This document shows positions 35,331 through 47,240 of a stretch of DNA of 64,000 nucleotides, one piece after another; the first letter of the stretch is position 1; each line of letters starts with the position of its first letter. The stretch lies in the NCBI GenBank assembly GCA_022497145.1, contig MU385855.1:558001-622000 (forward strand), in the 5' to 3' direction. Source of the stretch: Rostrohypoxylon terebratum (lineage: Eukaryota; Ascomycota; Sordariomycetes; Xylariales; Hypoxylaceae). The notes under the pieces were generated by a model that did not search any database, was not told the origin of the DNA, and saw nothing but the letters and a program-made list of their open reading frames with translations. The translations under genes were made by a program, and so were the position numbers.

Positions 35331-37567
35331 ATGTCGACCTCTACGACTGTGAAGGGAGCAGTTAAGGAGAGCCTTCTGGGCTCTGAGGAGCATACCAAGC
35401 TGTCTTCCTCGCATCGTGCTTCGTTCTTGAACAATGCTGTCAAGGATGAGCAGACAGGAGAGCTCTACATGGGACCGGAGGAGTTCATATCCGCCATTGC
35501 ACCACCTGGTCAAGACTACGTAAGCTATCAATGTCTCTACCGATGGGCATCTTTTTGTCGCTAACTTTCCCTCTCATTTGCAGCACAAAATCAGTCGCGA
35601 CCAGTATGGTCTTCTCTTTCGTGTAGCCGATCGTCGAGGTACTGGTAAAGTGACAATTGGCGACTGGGCAGCATTCGAGAACCTCCTGACCAAACCCGAC
35701 GCCGAATACGAGATCGCATTCCGTCTTTTCGACATCGGCCGCACCGGAAATGTTAAATACGAGGACTTCAAACAGCTTTATGAACAAAACAAGGGGCCCG
35801 ACAGTATCCCCTTTGATTGGGAGTGTGATTGGGCGAAGCTCTATATCGGTGACAAGTACAAGCGCCATGCTCTCTCCTACGCAGAATTCTCTCAGATGCT
35901 CCGTGGTCTTCAAGGTGAGAGAATTCGACAAGCATTCCAACGTTTCGACAAAGACAAAGATGGCTACATTGAGCCCGAAGACTTTGCAAGAATTATTCTA
36001 GAGACGGCGAAGCACAAGTTATCAGACCATTTATTAAATAACTTAACAACGCTGTGCAACGTCTCTGCTAATAGTAGGATATCTTATGCCAACGTTCGAG
36101 CGTTCCAGAATATGATAATGGAGATGGACTTGGCAGAGCTCATTATCCGCAAGGCTTGTCAGAAGAGCGCTGATGGCAAGATCACAAGAACCGAATTCTT
36201 GAACGAGGCCGCTAAGGTCACTCGATTCTCTCTCTTCACTCCTATGGAAGCAGACATTCTCTTCCACTTCGCCAGCTTAGACGAACCAACAGGTCGATTA
36301 AGTCTCTCAGATTTCGCTAAGGTCTTAGACCCCTCGTGGCGATATCGTGGTGTCGCTGAGCAAGCGGGGGCTCATCAAGATGGAAAGGGCAAATCTGTGA
36401 CCCAGGGTGTTTTAACCCGAGCCGTTGAGTCTGCCTATAACTTTCTCCTGGGAAGCATGGCCGGTGCTTTTGGTGCCTTCATGGTGTATCCTATCGACTT
36501 GGTCAAGACACGAATGCAGAACCAGCGAGGCGCTGATCCCGGCCAACGTTTATACAAGAACTCGATTGATTGTTTCAGGAAAGTTATTGCGAATGAAGGT
36601 GTCCGTGGTTTGTACTCGGGAGTTTTACCCCAGCTGGTTGGCGTTGCACCGGAAAAGGCTATTAAACTTACGGTGAACGACCTTGTCCGTGGTTGGTTTA
36701 CAGACCCCAAGACAGGCAATATCAAGTGGGAATATGAAGTATTGGCCGGTGGTAGCGCTGGTGCTTGCCAAGTTGTAAGTCTGGTTCAGATAGCTTTTCT
36801 CAGTGATGTAAGGTCAGATTTTGCTAATACCGTGCCTCTAGGTCTTCACCAATCCTCTTGAAATTGTCAAGATTCGGCTACAAGTCCAGGGAGAAGTTGC
36901 AAAGGCCACTGAAGGTGCCCAGAAGCGTTCTGCTATGTGGATCGTTAAGAACTTAGGTCTCGCAGGCCTCTACAAGGGTGCTTCAGCTTGCTTGCTTCGT
37001 GATGTTCCCTTCTCAGCTATCTACTTCCCTACGTACAGCCATCTCAAGAAGGACTTCTTCGGAGAGTCGCAAACCAAGAAACTTGGCGTTCTTCAGCTTC
37101 TTACAGCTGGTGCTATAGCTGGTATGCCTGCCGCTTACCTCACTACCCCATGCGACGTGATCAAGACACGTTTGCAGGTCGAGGCGCGTAAAGGTGACAC
37201 GAATTACACTGGTCTTCGACATGCCGCACAGACCATTCTAAAGGAAGAAGGTTTCCGAGCCTTCTTCAAGGGCGGCCCGGCCCGTATCCTTCGATCATCC
37301 CCGCAATTCGGTTTCACACTCGCCGCGTATGAGGTTCTTCAGAGTGTCCTACCATTCCCCGGCAAACCAAAGCCAGAACAAATTCACACCGGCGTGGCGG
37401 ATGTCGTCGGCACAATCAAGGGGAGGGATATCGCATCGCCTCACGCCCGTAGCCGAAATGCTTTAAAAATGATCCTTGACCTCGACGAGAATTTCGGTCG
37501 CGTCAAATTTCCGGACCATCAGAGCTGGAAGGCGGTGCCGAAGTACCTCGGCGGTGGGAAGTCATGA
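35331..37567 (+). CDS. agc1: Mitochondrial aspartate/glutamate carrier with EF-hands (Agc1/Aralar type)
   Basis: An inner mitochondrial membrane carrier exchanging aspartate for glutamate, part of the malate-aspartate shuttle. Three exons (35331-35519, 35584-36774, 36842-37567) give 701 aa, the size of the animal and long fungal form. The N-terminal half is an EF-hand array; the clearest loop is DKDKDGYIEPED (about 185-196). The C-terminal half has three mitochondrial carrier repeats with signatures PIDLVKTR (366), PLEIVKIR (465) and PCDVIKTR (563). Introns are 64 and 67 bp with GTAAG donors. Start context is CTCAAAAATGTC. Calcium regulation through the N-domain is known for animal homologues and is inferred here. 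Confidence 0.95.
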
Positions 37568-38086
37568 TGTCACAATAGAGAGAGCTCTACCTAGTTCTCG
37601 TCCCCTTACGTCCCAATCTCTTTTCGAGATATTTGCATAAAAATGGCGTTCGCGACCCTTGGCCTAGGGATCTTTTACTTGCGTTTTATTTTTCTTTCAA
37701 GGGCGACCTGAAAAAAAGTTGATGGTCGTAGCCATGTACGGCATCTTGTGTAACTAGCTAAGATCGAGAGGTCACGATTGAATGAGCTTCGGGGGGTCAC
37801 ATTAAAGAGCATAAAGAGGGGAGATAGAACCCTCGGGTTTTGAACCCCGTTCATACCCCATAGACCGTGAATAGACGAGTCTCGCTTTATAGAATTCTAT
37901 TCGATCAAGTAATCAAGCCATTTCCCAGTCGTTCCTAAAGTCGGAGGTAAGTGTCCTCACAAAAACGCCACCCAAACCTATCCTCGAATCAAATAATCCA
38001 AATATCCGCCTCGTAGGTAAGTAATAAGCCCCCTCGCATATTAGGTATACCCAATCGCAGCTCAATCGCCCTTGCACGAACCCTCC
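37568..38086. other. Intergenic between convergent agc1 and F-box-like gene
   Basis: About 520 bp. No gene recognised. Terminators of both genes are expected here. Confidence 0.5.
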
Positions 38087-38887
38087 TCAAACCTCCCTCG
38101 CGGAATCCCAACAAAAGGGGTCGACCCTGGCACCGGGCTCGCGCACCATGGCTCTCTCGAGCCAGCGGGCGTACTCCTCGAAGCCGCCTACGCTGCCCTC
38201 GACGCGGGCGCGGCGGACGCCGCGCACGCCCTCGAACAGGCGCAGCACGTCGGGGCCGGAGCCGCGCCACATCGCCTGCCACGCCTCCAGCACCACCTCG
38301 TGCTTCCCGCTCAGCTGCGCCGTCGCGGTTGCGCGGTCGTACCCCGGCTCCGCGTCCAGCCGCACGCACACGTGCACCCTGGTGATCAGGTCGGCCAGCC
38401 TTTGCGTTACGACTGGGCTGTAGGAGCGTCGCAGACGCGGGAGAGAGAGTAGGAGCGTCGGGTGTGCTAGGTACGTGTTCTGTGCGTAGAGCAGGGGGAC
38501 GCCTTCCGCGTGTAGTTGCTGGTTGCAGCGTAGGATGGAGGGGTGCAGGAGCGAGAGGGAGGGGGGTTGTGGGTTGTGCGGGAAGGCGTTTTGGGAGGCG
38601 GGCGGTGCGGTTGGGGGCAGGATTAGCAGAGAGGAGAGGATTAGGAGACGTAGTTCTAGAGGGAGGGTTAGGAGGGTGGAGGGTGGTGGTTCTTTTGTCA
38701 TGGCTGTGGAGTGGTGTGCTTGTATCTCGATGATCTCGATGCGATTGTGATATGGCGTTAGTGTGCTGGTTGGGATTGAGGCGCTTTCTTTTTTCGTTGG
38801 TGATTCGTGGTCGTGGTTTTGTGGCACACGACACTCGTCCATTTCTTCGTGGCAAGCCATCTTTGAATGAAAGTCGGTGAATTTCAA
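38087..38887 (-). CDS. F-box/2EXR-like hypothetical protein
   Basis: A single-exon protein of 266 aa from the first ATG, or 204 aa from the ATG at 38701 (MTKEPPPSTLL). The core starts LLTLPLELRLLILSSLL, an F-box or 2EXR-like opening, then HPSILRCNQQLHAEGVPLLY, common in fungal proteins that begin with such a helix pair. Later parts (KHEVVLEAWQAMWRG, GPDVLRLFEGVRGVRRARV) are shared by a family of fungal hypothetical proteins of unknown role. The coding part is GC-rich, giving antisense ORFs that I discount. Residues before 63 look disordered, so the shorter start may be right. Substrate-adaptor function would be a guess. Confidence 0.75.
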   Translation of the reverse strand: MKFTDFHSKMACHEEMDECRVPQNHDHESPTKKESASIPTSTLTPYHNRIEIIEIQAHHSTAMTKEPPPSTLLTLPLELRLLILSSLLILPPTAPPASQNAFPHNPQPPSLSLLHPSILRCNQQLHAEGVPLLYAQNTYLAHPTLLLSLPRLRRSYSPVVTQRLADLITRVHVCVRLDAEPGYDRATATAQLSGKHEVVLEAWQAMWRGSGPDVLRLFEGVRGVRRARVEGSVGGFEEYARWLERAMVREPGARVDPFCWDSAREV

Positions 38888-39737
38888 TCACTCTGGCGGT
38901 TTTCACTGATGCTCCAAGTGCCTTGTTGCTGAATTTTATATCAAAAGAGGAGGAATGAGACTAGTATGATGTCGAATATCGCACCAGATTAAGGTAGTAT
39001 TGATGAGGTACTCTTTTCTAGCGAGATAGATGAAGTTCTTTTTGTCCGATGCATGTGAATAGGGCGGGACGATCTCGGCATATCGATGTACCCACCTATC
39101 CTTCGAGCTCCAGCTCTTTTCTACCCGATATGATTGGGTTATATGTACCTGAAAGAGATCCTGTCTTTGACTTCAATATGGTAGATGATATAACCAAACG
39201 TCTATATTGTTTCATAAGGCTATTCGGATCTGTCATTCTTCCTTATAGCGAAGGTATTAAGTGAGACAACCTCGAACTCCGAGGGTGTGAAGCCAAAAAT
39301 GGCTTTAGGTATAGTAATCATAGTAAAAGGGATTATCTTGGTCTATTCACTCAAGATGTAAGAAAGTCAGGGGCCAATAGAGCCAATAGGGGCATTATAT
39401 GTAGAGATCAAATAGGGAAGGCGGTCAATACGGAATAGTGTTTGGTTAAAACCCCACGTTGGAATTCTGCCGATAAAAGTGGAGTGGTGGGGTAGGTAAG
39501 ACTTCGAGAAAGGCTTGGGTGGATCGTGATTTCTTCATGAATTGACATTGTACTTCGTACATTGTCTAGCAAACGTGGCTGCCACCTATCGTACTCGGAG
39601 ATAAGCAACTCAGTATATCGGCGATCGGGACGACACCATAGAAAACTGGATATCGTCAGCGAGCAACCTCGATATTTGCGGCCCTAGAGCGCGCTGAGTA
39701 ACGGTGTAGTAAAACTTCCAAATTTGAAGCCGCCAAG
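38888..39737. promoter_or_regulatory. Divergent intergenic region before drg1
   Basis: About 850 bp between two divergent genes. No gene recognised and no specific site claimed. Confidence 0.45.
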
Positions 39738-41137
39738 ATGGTGAACATCACGGAGAAGATCAAGGAGTGAGTCAACCTACTCCCTATGATATGATGATTT
39801 TGTATACTTATGCGCTCCAGGATTGAAGATGAGATGAAGAGGACGCAGAGTAAGGACCCGCAACAGGATTTGGTATGCTGGTCAATTATCTGACTTTTGC
39901 TGGTATATAGAAAATAAGGCCACTGGTAAGATCATAAAATTTCCCATGATGAGAATATGGTATTGACATCAGTTGCAGAATATCATCTTGGACTTCTAAA
40001 AGGGTATGATACATCGCATTGAAGGATGTCGCGGAGTTTTTCTAACAACGGAATTTCGGGTAGAAAACTTGCGCGGTTACGAGCGCAACTTCTAGAGCCT
40101 GGCCCCGGAGCTGGTGGTGGGGGTGGCGCTGGTTTCGATGTCAGCAAGAGTGGTGACGCCCGAATAGCGCTGGTCGGATTCCCGTCCGTCGGTAAATCGA
40201 CCTTTTTATCAAAAGTCACCAAGACAAAATCCGAAGTTGCTTCATATGCTTTCACAACCCTAACTGCCATCCCCGGTGTGCTCGAGTATGGAGGAGCCGA
40301 GATTCAGCTACTCGATTTACCGGGTATCATCGAGGGTGCCGCAGAAGGCAAGGGTAGAGGACGGCAGGTTATCTCGGCTGCCAAGACGAGCGATCTTATC
40401 CTCATGGTCCTGGACGCGACGAAGAGGGCCGAGCAAAGAGCTCTGCTAGAAGCCGAATTGGAAGCTGTTGGTATTCGGCTGAATAGGGAGCCACCGTGAG
40501 CTAGATTCCATTTCAATAATTCTCCTTATTTAGGAAGCTAACAAATGCCAGCAACATTTATCTCAAAGCCAAGAAGGCCGGTGGAATGAAGATCAATTTT
40601 CAGTCGCCGCCAAAATACCTAGACGAGAAGATGGTATACAACATCTTGCGCGACTACAAGATGCTCAACTGCGAAGTTCTAATTCGAGATGACGAAGCAA
40701 CGGTTGATGACCTAATTGACGTCATCATGAAGGACCACCGAAAATACATCAAGTGTCTATACGTCTACAACAAAATCGACAGTGTCTCGCTCGACTTCTT
40801 AGACAAGTTGGCGCGCGAGCCTCAGACCGTCGTCATGAGTTGTGAACTAGACCTCGGCATCCAAGATGTGGTGGACCGGTGTTGGAAGGAACTGCAGCTC
40901 ATTAGGATTTACACGAAGAGAAAAGGCGTGGAACCCAACTTCAGCGATGCTTTGATCGTGCGGAATAATGCCACCATCGAGGACGTTTGCGACCGAATCC
41001 ACCGGACTCTCAAGGACACCTACAAATATTCCTTGGTATGGGGTGCGAGTGCTAGACATATCCCGCAGAGAGTTGGCTTGGGACATGTTGTAGCAGATGA
41101 AGACGTGGTTTACGTAGTTAGCGGGTACAAGGCATAG
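39738..41137 (+). CDS. rbg1: Developmentally regulated GTP-binding protein 1 (Drg1/Rbg1)
   Basis: A conserved OBG/DRG GTPase that binds translating ribosomes; in yeast Rbg1 pairs with Tma46. Six exons: 39738-39766, 39821-39849, 39911-39925, 39979-40003, 40064-40495, 40552-41137, giving 371 aa. Splicing restores MVNITEKIKEIEDEM, RTQKNKATEYHLGLLKGKLA and NREPPNIYLK. GTPase motifs are GFPSVGKST (71-79, G1), DLPGI (117-121, G3) and NKID (G4). A TGS domain forms the C-terminal 80 or so residues. Exon 3 is only 15 nt. The N-terminal helix-turn-helix is split over four small exons. Introns are 53-61 bp. Confidence 0.95.
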
Positions 41138-41439
41138 CATGGTACCATCAATCGTATAATACAGTACTTAACAAAGAAAAGAAAAGACAATGTGTTATAA
41201 TCTCGTGATTCATTCATGATGCCTAATTACCGAAGCATCGATTCCCTCCTATGTTACATCCTAAGAAAGGGTTTTCGGATATCTCCCCATTCATGACCCA
41301 AGAGTTAACTCCTCTCACCAACGCCGTTGCACGTCCCTGTACCGTCATAACGCAAGAGACCAAGACAAAACCATTGACCAGGAGAACCCATAACACCGTC
41401 CAGTAAACCGAAGGTACCAAAGGGAGCAGTAGTAGATGT
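41138..41439. other. Short intergenic between convergent rbg1 and spo12
   Basis: About 300 bp of 3' flanking sequence for both genes. Nothing else recognised. Confidence 0.5.
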
Positions 41440-42071
41440 CTACTGACTAGGTCGAGACTGGTCCTCGGTGGGGGGTTCCTTGGACTCCTTGGGCTCCTTG
41501 GATTCTTGAGCGCCCTTAGCGGTCTTAGCGCCAAAGACGTCGTTCCCGTCGAGCTTCTTGGCCGAAGTCTGTGCGAAGAGGGACTTGGGCTTCATTCTGT
41601 GTAGAGGAACATTAGTTAGTATAACCATACTTCAAGTATGCGACAGGGAGAGCTAAGTAGAGTGATTGACTTAGATACTTACCGACCGGCGACACGGCCC
41701 TTGAGGGCATTCAGCTTAGCCGTAGCGGGGCTCATGATGCTGTCCGAAGGAGAGATGTACTGCTGTTGTCTGCCATTGGGGCCATTCACGTTAGCAAGAA
41801 GTCGGCTCTTGGGGTTCTGGACGGGAAGAGGAGCCACATCGTTGCCAGTGATGGCGGCGGACTGGATTGTGTTTGTGTTGGTATTGGTGGACTTGGTTTT
41901 AGGAGGGCTCTTGAGGCTAAGGCCGTACTTCTCATCGGCCATCTTGGATTGGAGCATCTGTCGATGGTACTCCAGAGCCTTGGCACCGGAAGGCTTGCCG
42001 TTGTTGGCGGCGGTAGCGTTCTGAGTCTGGACGGGGACATTAACGTCCTTCTCTGACAGAGCTGGACCCAT
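41440..42071 (-). CDS. spo12: Spo12-family cell-cycle protein
   Basis: A small nuclear or nucleolar regulator; in yeast Spo12 acts in the FEAR pathway releasing Cdc14 during mitotic exit. Exons are 41683-42071 and 41440-41596, with an 86-bp intron (GTAAGT to ACACAG), giving 181 aa. The conserved Spo12 core is YISPSDSIMSPATAKLNAL (about 105-123), with its two Ser-Pro sites, followed by GRMKPKSLFAQTSAKKL across the splice junction. The rest is low-complexity (NTNTNT, KEPKESKEP). Family assignment rests on this motif; the mitotic role is by homology. Confidence 0.82.
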
Positions 42072-44268
42072 TGCGCGGAGTTGGTAGATGTTGATTAGAA
42101 AGGTTGTTGTCTATTGCAAAATTTTGCAAGATCGCAATGCGTGTTCGCAAGTGGGGGAGCAAGTGATGCTGATGAATTCGCGACAAGATTGACAGGTGAG
42201 GAAGAATTAAGCAGGCAGTGTTGCGGTGTTAACAGCAAGTAGCTGGAAGTGTCGAACAGCAAGCGATGCGTTTGTAAAGCGTAACAAGAATGAAGCTTGA
42301 AAGCAATAATTGCAGGTTCGTGAAGATCGTGAAGATGAATGATCTGAAGATGCACAAGTCCAATGAATGCGACAGAGGACTATTTAATTGTGCATGTGAA
42401 TAGATCAACGAAGGTGAGTTTGTGGAGAATCTTTTCTTTTATCAGAGAAAAATCTCCATGGGTCAGTGAAGATGTGGACCTTGGAAAGAAAATAGAGGAA
42501 ACGATAAAATTAGTTGACCAGGTAACGGTATTGTTTTGTTCCAATGGTGGGGTAGTTGCTATGGATGCCGCTAAGCAAGGTTCTCTGGGCACACTCGCCA
42601 GTGACGATAGTGGTTGCAGTCGGGAAGTTTGCCAGGTGCTAGGGCGAAGTTTACTACGTACTGCGTAGGGAAGTTACTAGTACTACTGCTAACTAGGGCT
42701 GTAGGGGCTAAACCCCCACATAAAAACATTTAAGCCCCTGTAAGTCGTAACTTCCACTGGTGGGCATAGAAGCAATAAACATTCGGGACCCCACAACTTC
42801 CAAGTCCATGTAGCAGGGCTACGTCAAACAACACTCTAGGAAACGTCCCATCAACAACTTTTCCCACCAAATCACTCCAATAATTCATCCCGGCAACGCA
42901 ACGCATTCCCGGCACTTATGCAGCATCTTAAGGATGACTCACTTGCTTAGCTTCGTCTCCTCCGAGATACACGGATACTGTAACTTCGGAAACCTTCTAG
43001 AGCACTACATAGGTAAACAATGGGTGTCCATACACAGATGGATCTCCCGGATTACCGGCCATGCATGAACACCAAAAAACCACCATCACAACATGGTTGT
43101 CGGCACATCAATAAACAACCCGACCTGTTTATCTAAGTACACAAGTCGGACCCTATCAACATCACCCTTCGAAGATCCGTCCCAAGCACTGGCCACCAAT
43201 CAAACCCAACTAGGACAGATTCAATCTTGGTTGCCTACAATCTAGTAGGTAATCATTCAGCATGCGCGTTCGAGTCGACATCCTCAACGCTGTCAATGTG
43301 TGAACCTCTTAAGAGGTCGTCGATTTATGTTCTGTCAAAGTCGATACCCTCTCCCGCAACCATGTTCCGGCCGGTCCTTCGGAGTTGTCTGAAGGACTCA
43401 GGGAGCACCGAAGGGTATGCCGTACTCCACTTCAAATTGCCTTCATTTCAAAGCAGCTGTTTACTGACTGTATTTTTCAGAGTCCAGATGACCTACAGTC
43501 TGGTCCTTCGGTGTTTTGTGCTATGATGTTTGGTCAAACTTACATTCTACGATCTCAACAGAAGGTCTTTGATCCGAGCACTCTGGGTGAGAACATTGGG
43601 CAAGAGGCTATGTCCTGAAAGGGATTCAGACAGGAGGCTACATTCAACAAGAAGCTACGTTGGTTAGGGAAGTTCATTTCTGAATTTGAATCATCAGTGG
43701 CCAAGATTACGAGCCTCAGTAGAGATATTCGAAAGTCTTAGCAATACATAGCACATCACTACTATGACGATTGCTGTGTTTTTGGGAAACGAGACAAAGG
43801 GCATTCACGCAGCGAAGGACAACGGAGGAAATCAGGATCATGGGGACTTGGCGATATCTAGAGGAGAGGCACAGAGACTGGGCGACTTGCCCTCACGCCA
43901 TTCCCCAGAGAGCCGCTATGCAGTGCAAGGTTGACATTCATCATAGGATTTAGTATCTTCACCTTTCAGGAAACACACACAAGGTCTGATTTAAGATATA
44001 CTACGAAATGGACTTGATCATTGCATGTGAGGGTCTTAAGAGGTCAATTTAATAGATCAAGCATTCGATGTCACATTTGTCAATTTCCAGCCCAGCGTCT
44101 TACATCAGATTTGAGAAAACACTGAAATTTCGAGTTTACTAAACGCAGCTGGGCCACCCTGTCGCTTTTCCAGGCGGTAACAACTTTGCAACAGAAAACC
44201 ACGCAGGCCCATGGGCTTTTTATATCTATCAGGAAAATCACCAGAGGCATTCTAATCATTACCTAATC
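42072..44268. other. Intergenic upstream of spo12
   Basis: About 2.2 kb with only short ORFs lacking motifs (the longest, 42363-42668, is plus-strand and divergent from spo12). It includes the spo12 promoter. No gene supported. Confidence 0.5.
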
Positions 44269-44949
44269 ATGGGCACAGAAAGGGTTAACTATACTAAGTT
44301 CACTGACTTTCTGACCTCGTTCCCGGATACTTTGGTCGTGAAGAGGTTTCGGGACTTGCAGATTCGAAATTTACTATTCTACCAAGCCGAATTAGCACAT
44401 CTCCGAGAGGAATTGGAAGAAATCGAGGAAAGAGACACCGAAAGTACTTCAGACGGGTCAGCACGTGCAAGCTTTCGGTGGACGCCCGCAATGGCGAGAG
44501 AGGGTTCATTTCCCACACAGCAATCTACAATATCCTCGCTATGTAGCGAAAAGATGCTTCACATTCGCAGCACCTTAGTAAGCTACAGTGAGTGCTGTCT
44601 GAAGCTCTCGTGGGAACGTATCTGGCAGCTCAGATAATACCGTGGAACAATACAAACGATTAAACAACCCTAGATCGGTCTATATCGACGATCATTGCCA
44701 GCGTCTTTCCAATAATACCTATCGTAGTCTTATTTCGTCCAGAGGCTAATAGTCCGCATTGGCCTGATAGTTGTATTCACCGCCGCCTTTGCAGCAATAT
44801 TGATGTTGGGGTTGCGATTCACGCCAGATAAGGTCCTAGCTATCACAACAGTGTATTTGAACACCCCTGGATGCGTGTGGACAGCATTGCCGCCATACAA
44901 GTCGTTGACGTCGGCACCGCGGGTAGTGGCACTTCTTGGAACGAAGTAA
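44269..44949 (+). pseudogene. Truncated DUF6594 membrane-protein gene
   Basis: The ATG at 44269 opens KFTDFLTSFPDTLVVKRF then QIRNLLFYQAELAHLREELE, the start of the fungal DUF6594 domain. The frame reaches a GTGAGT donor-like site near 44588 after LHIRSTLVSY. The C-terminal part reappears at about 44740-44949 as IGLIVVFTAAFAAILMLGLR and KVLAITTVYLNT, one or two hydrophobic segments typical of the family end, stopping at TAA 44947-44949. The middle of the domain and the first membrane segment are missing, and stops intervene. It is therefore best read as an internally deleted relic rather than an intact gene. Function of the family is unknown. Confidence 0.6.
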
Positions 44950-45198
44950 CTCTCATACTAACTAGCAACGCCGTTGGTTATATTCTACGCTAAGTACGCA
45001 CATTAGTATTTACTACCAACATCATCCTATAAACGTTGCTTGCTGTCGGACAATCCTTGCTCTCGAAGATGTTCTGAGCACGATTAGTAAGCAGGGATTT
45101 ACAAACTAGATGCAGTTCAATCATTGGGTACCCGATAGGGTATTAATTAAATACGTATCTGATTGTCCCTGAAATGCTCTTCCTAAATATACGCACTC

Positions 45199-46713
45199 CT
45201 ATATCCTAGACTTGATATGTGGCCCAGGTTGAAAGCGCTTCACGTTGTACTGCTTTAATAACTGTTCCGTCTTCTTATGCTGACTTTGAATCTTCTGCGT
45301 GACCTCCTTGCCCTTCTTGTTTTCATTGCGTCCCATCTGCTGCAAGTGAACCTCGTCTGGTCCGTCTGCCAGCCTAAGTGTTCGAATTTGCGCCCACATA
45401 TTTGCGAGCGGAGTGTCCTGACTAACACCGGCGCCTCCAAAAGCCTGAACGGCGCGGTCGATGACAGTCAAAGCTGTCTGCGGGACGAGAACCTTGGCCT
45501 GGGCAATTTCTTTCAAGGTTGCTTTCGGGCCTAGGTCGTCCATCTTCACGGCGGCGTTTAGAACGATGAGACGCGCAGCATCGATTTCTATCCTCGACTT
45601 CGCGACCCATTCGAGAATTACTCCGTGCTCCCTTAACTGCTTCTTGAAAGGGGTCTTCTTGGGATCGTTAATCCTCATCAATAGCCATTCAAGCGCTCTC
45701 TCGGCAGCGCCGATACTACGCATGGCATGGTGGATACGGCCCGGTCCTAAGCGTCCTTGGATGATTTCGAAACCTCGGCCCTCGCCAAGAACCAAGTTGC
45801 TTGCTGGGACTCTGACATCCTTGAAGGAGATATGACCGTGGCCATGTGGCGCATCGTCGTATCCATACACATTGAGCATGCGGTGGATGGTAATTCCCTT
45901 CGTGTTTGCAGGAACTAGGATGACGGACTGCTGCTTGTAGGGGTCCTTGTTGCTCGCGTCCGTCTTGCCCATGACAACGTAGATCTTACACCGAGGGTCG
46001 CCGGCACCGCTTGACCACCATTTCTTGAAGCTGTTAGTAATATATAGGGTACAAGAATGAAGGAATTGAACGTACGGAACCGTTCAAGACGTAGTCATTC
46101 CCATCTTTCGTAATGCTTAGTTGGATGTTTGTCGCATCGGACGACGCAACATCCGGCTCGGTCATGAGAAAAGCAGACCTAATCTCGCCATCCATCAATG
46201 GCTTCAACCATTGTGCCTTTTGTGCTTCGTTTCCGTACTTGGCTAGAACTTCCATATTCCCCGTATCGGGCGCCGCGCAATTGGTAGCTTCAGGTGCCGT
46301 CCTCGACTTGCCTAACCATTCTGCCATCAAACCATATTCCAGGTTCGTGTAGCCTGGTGACTCCTTATAGTGGCCTTTGGGGAAGAACATATTCCATAAC
46401 CCTAGCTGTTTCGCCTTCGCCTTCAGGTCTTCGAGAACAGGAGGATGGTGGTCCCATCGTGCAGAACCTTCACCGATCTGGGCTTCGAAAACAGGGTCGG
46501 CTCTAGTTGATTTAATAATTAGATGCTGTGTTATATATGTGACGGGGAGCTATAGCTTACGGTATACACTCCTCCTCTACAAACTTGGCGACGACGTCCA
46601 AAGTCTTCTTCGCCCTTTCGCTAACGCGGTGTTTCACCTAGAAGCTTGGTAAGCCGAGGCATTGTTTTGTTTACAGCTACTATTCTCACAATATCTGGGA
46701 TCTTAGAAGACAT
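45199..46713 (-). CDS. Acyl-CoA dehydrogenase family protein
   Basis: An FAD enzyme that introduces a double bond into acyl-CoA thioesters in beta-oxidation or amino-acid breakdown. Four exons (46690-46713, 46561-46637, 46076-46502, 45199-46023) give 450 aa. Introns are 52, 58 and 52 bp; the first follows an eight-codon exon (MSSKIPDI). Motifs: MTEPDVASSDATNIQ (FAD/substrate loop), SKWWSSGAGDPRCK restored by splicing, QAFGGAGVSQDTPL and RLADGPDEVHLQQMGR near the C-terminus, as in the ACAD10/11-like fungal group. The protein ends in SRI, which resembles but is not the canonical peroxisomal SKL/SRL. No mitochondrial presequence is obvious. Substrate length is unknown. Confidence 0.92.
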
Positions 46714-47240
46714 GTTGGATAGATGAAATAAGCTTATGTCAATTATGTATAAAAATAAATAAAATAAAACAACTTTTCAATTTAAGAAAACTGAGATCGA
46801 TCGAGTTTAAAAGGGAAATAGCTATGGAATTAAGATTCCGAGGTAATGGTATTAATGGTATGATGTGAAAGGAACGACGACCGAGCTGGCCGTCATTAAA
46901 CCGAGGTCCACTCCCTTCCTAGCGGGGTACATCTATCCATACCTGTTATGGGCAAGAGTTCCAAGTAGACGCTGTAGCCAGGGGTGCCTTTCGGATCTAG
47001 CACCTAAACTAACGGATCATAGCGTTGGAAATAATCTGGGGAAATAAACTCTCAATTCTCTTCTTGCATAAACCCTATACATACAATGCATGCTGCATTT
47101 ACCACACTATCCAAAAGAACCTACTAACGAGTTTCTAAGCTCTGACAAAAACATTTGAACATCCAATTTCTGGCCTCGCATCAAAACTTCGACATTTTCA
47201 GCCTTAATTCCCAAACAACCCGACAATCACACCGCCCATC
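46714..47240. promoter_or_regulatory. Divergent promoter region between acyl-CoA dehydrogenase and cwc2
   Basis: About 530 bp between divergent starts. No coding signal recognised. Confidence 0.5.

Noticed and set aside
42363..42668. 101-codon plus-strand ORF upstream of spo12
   Set aside because: Composition is protein-like but no motif, no conserved context and an equally good antisense ORF; probably promoter DNA.
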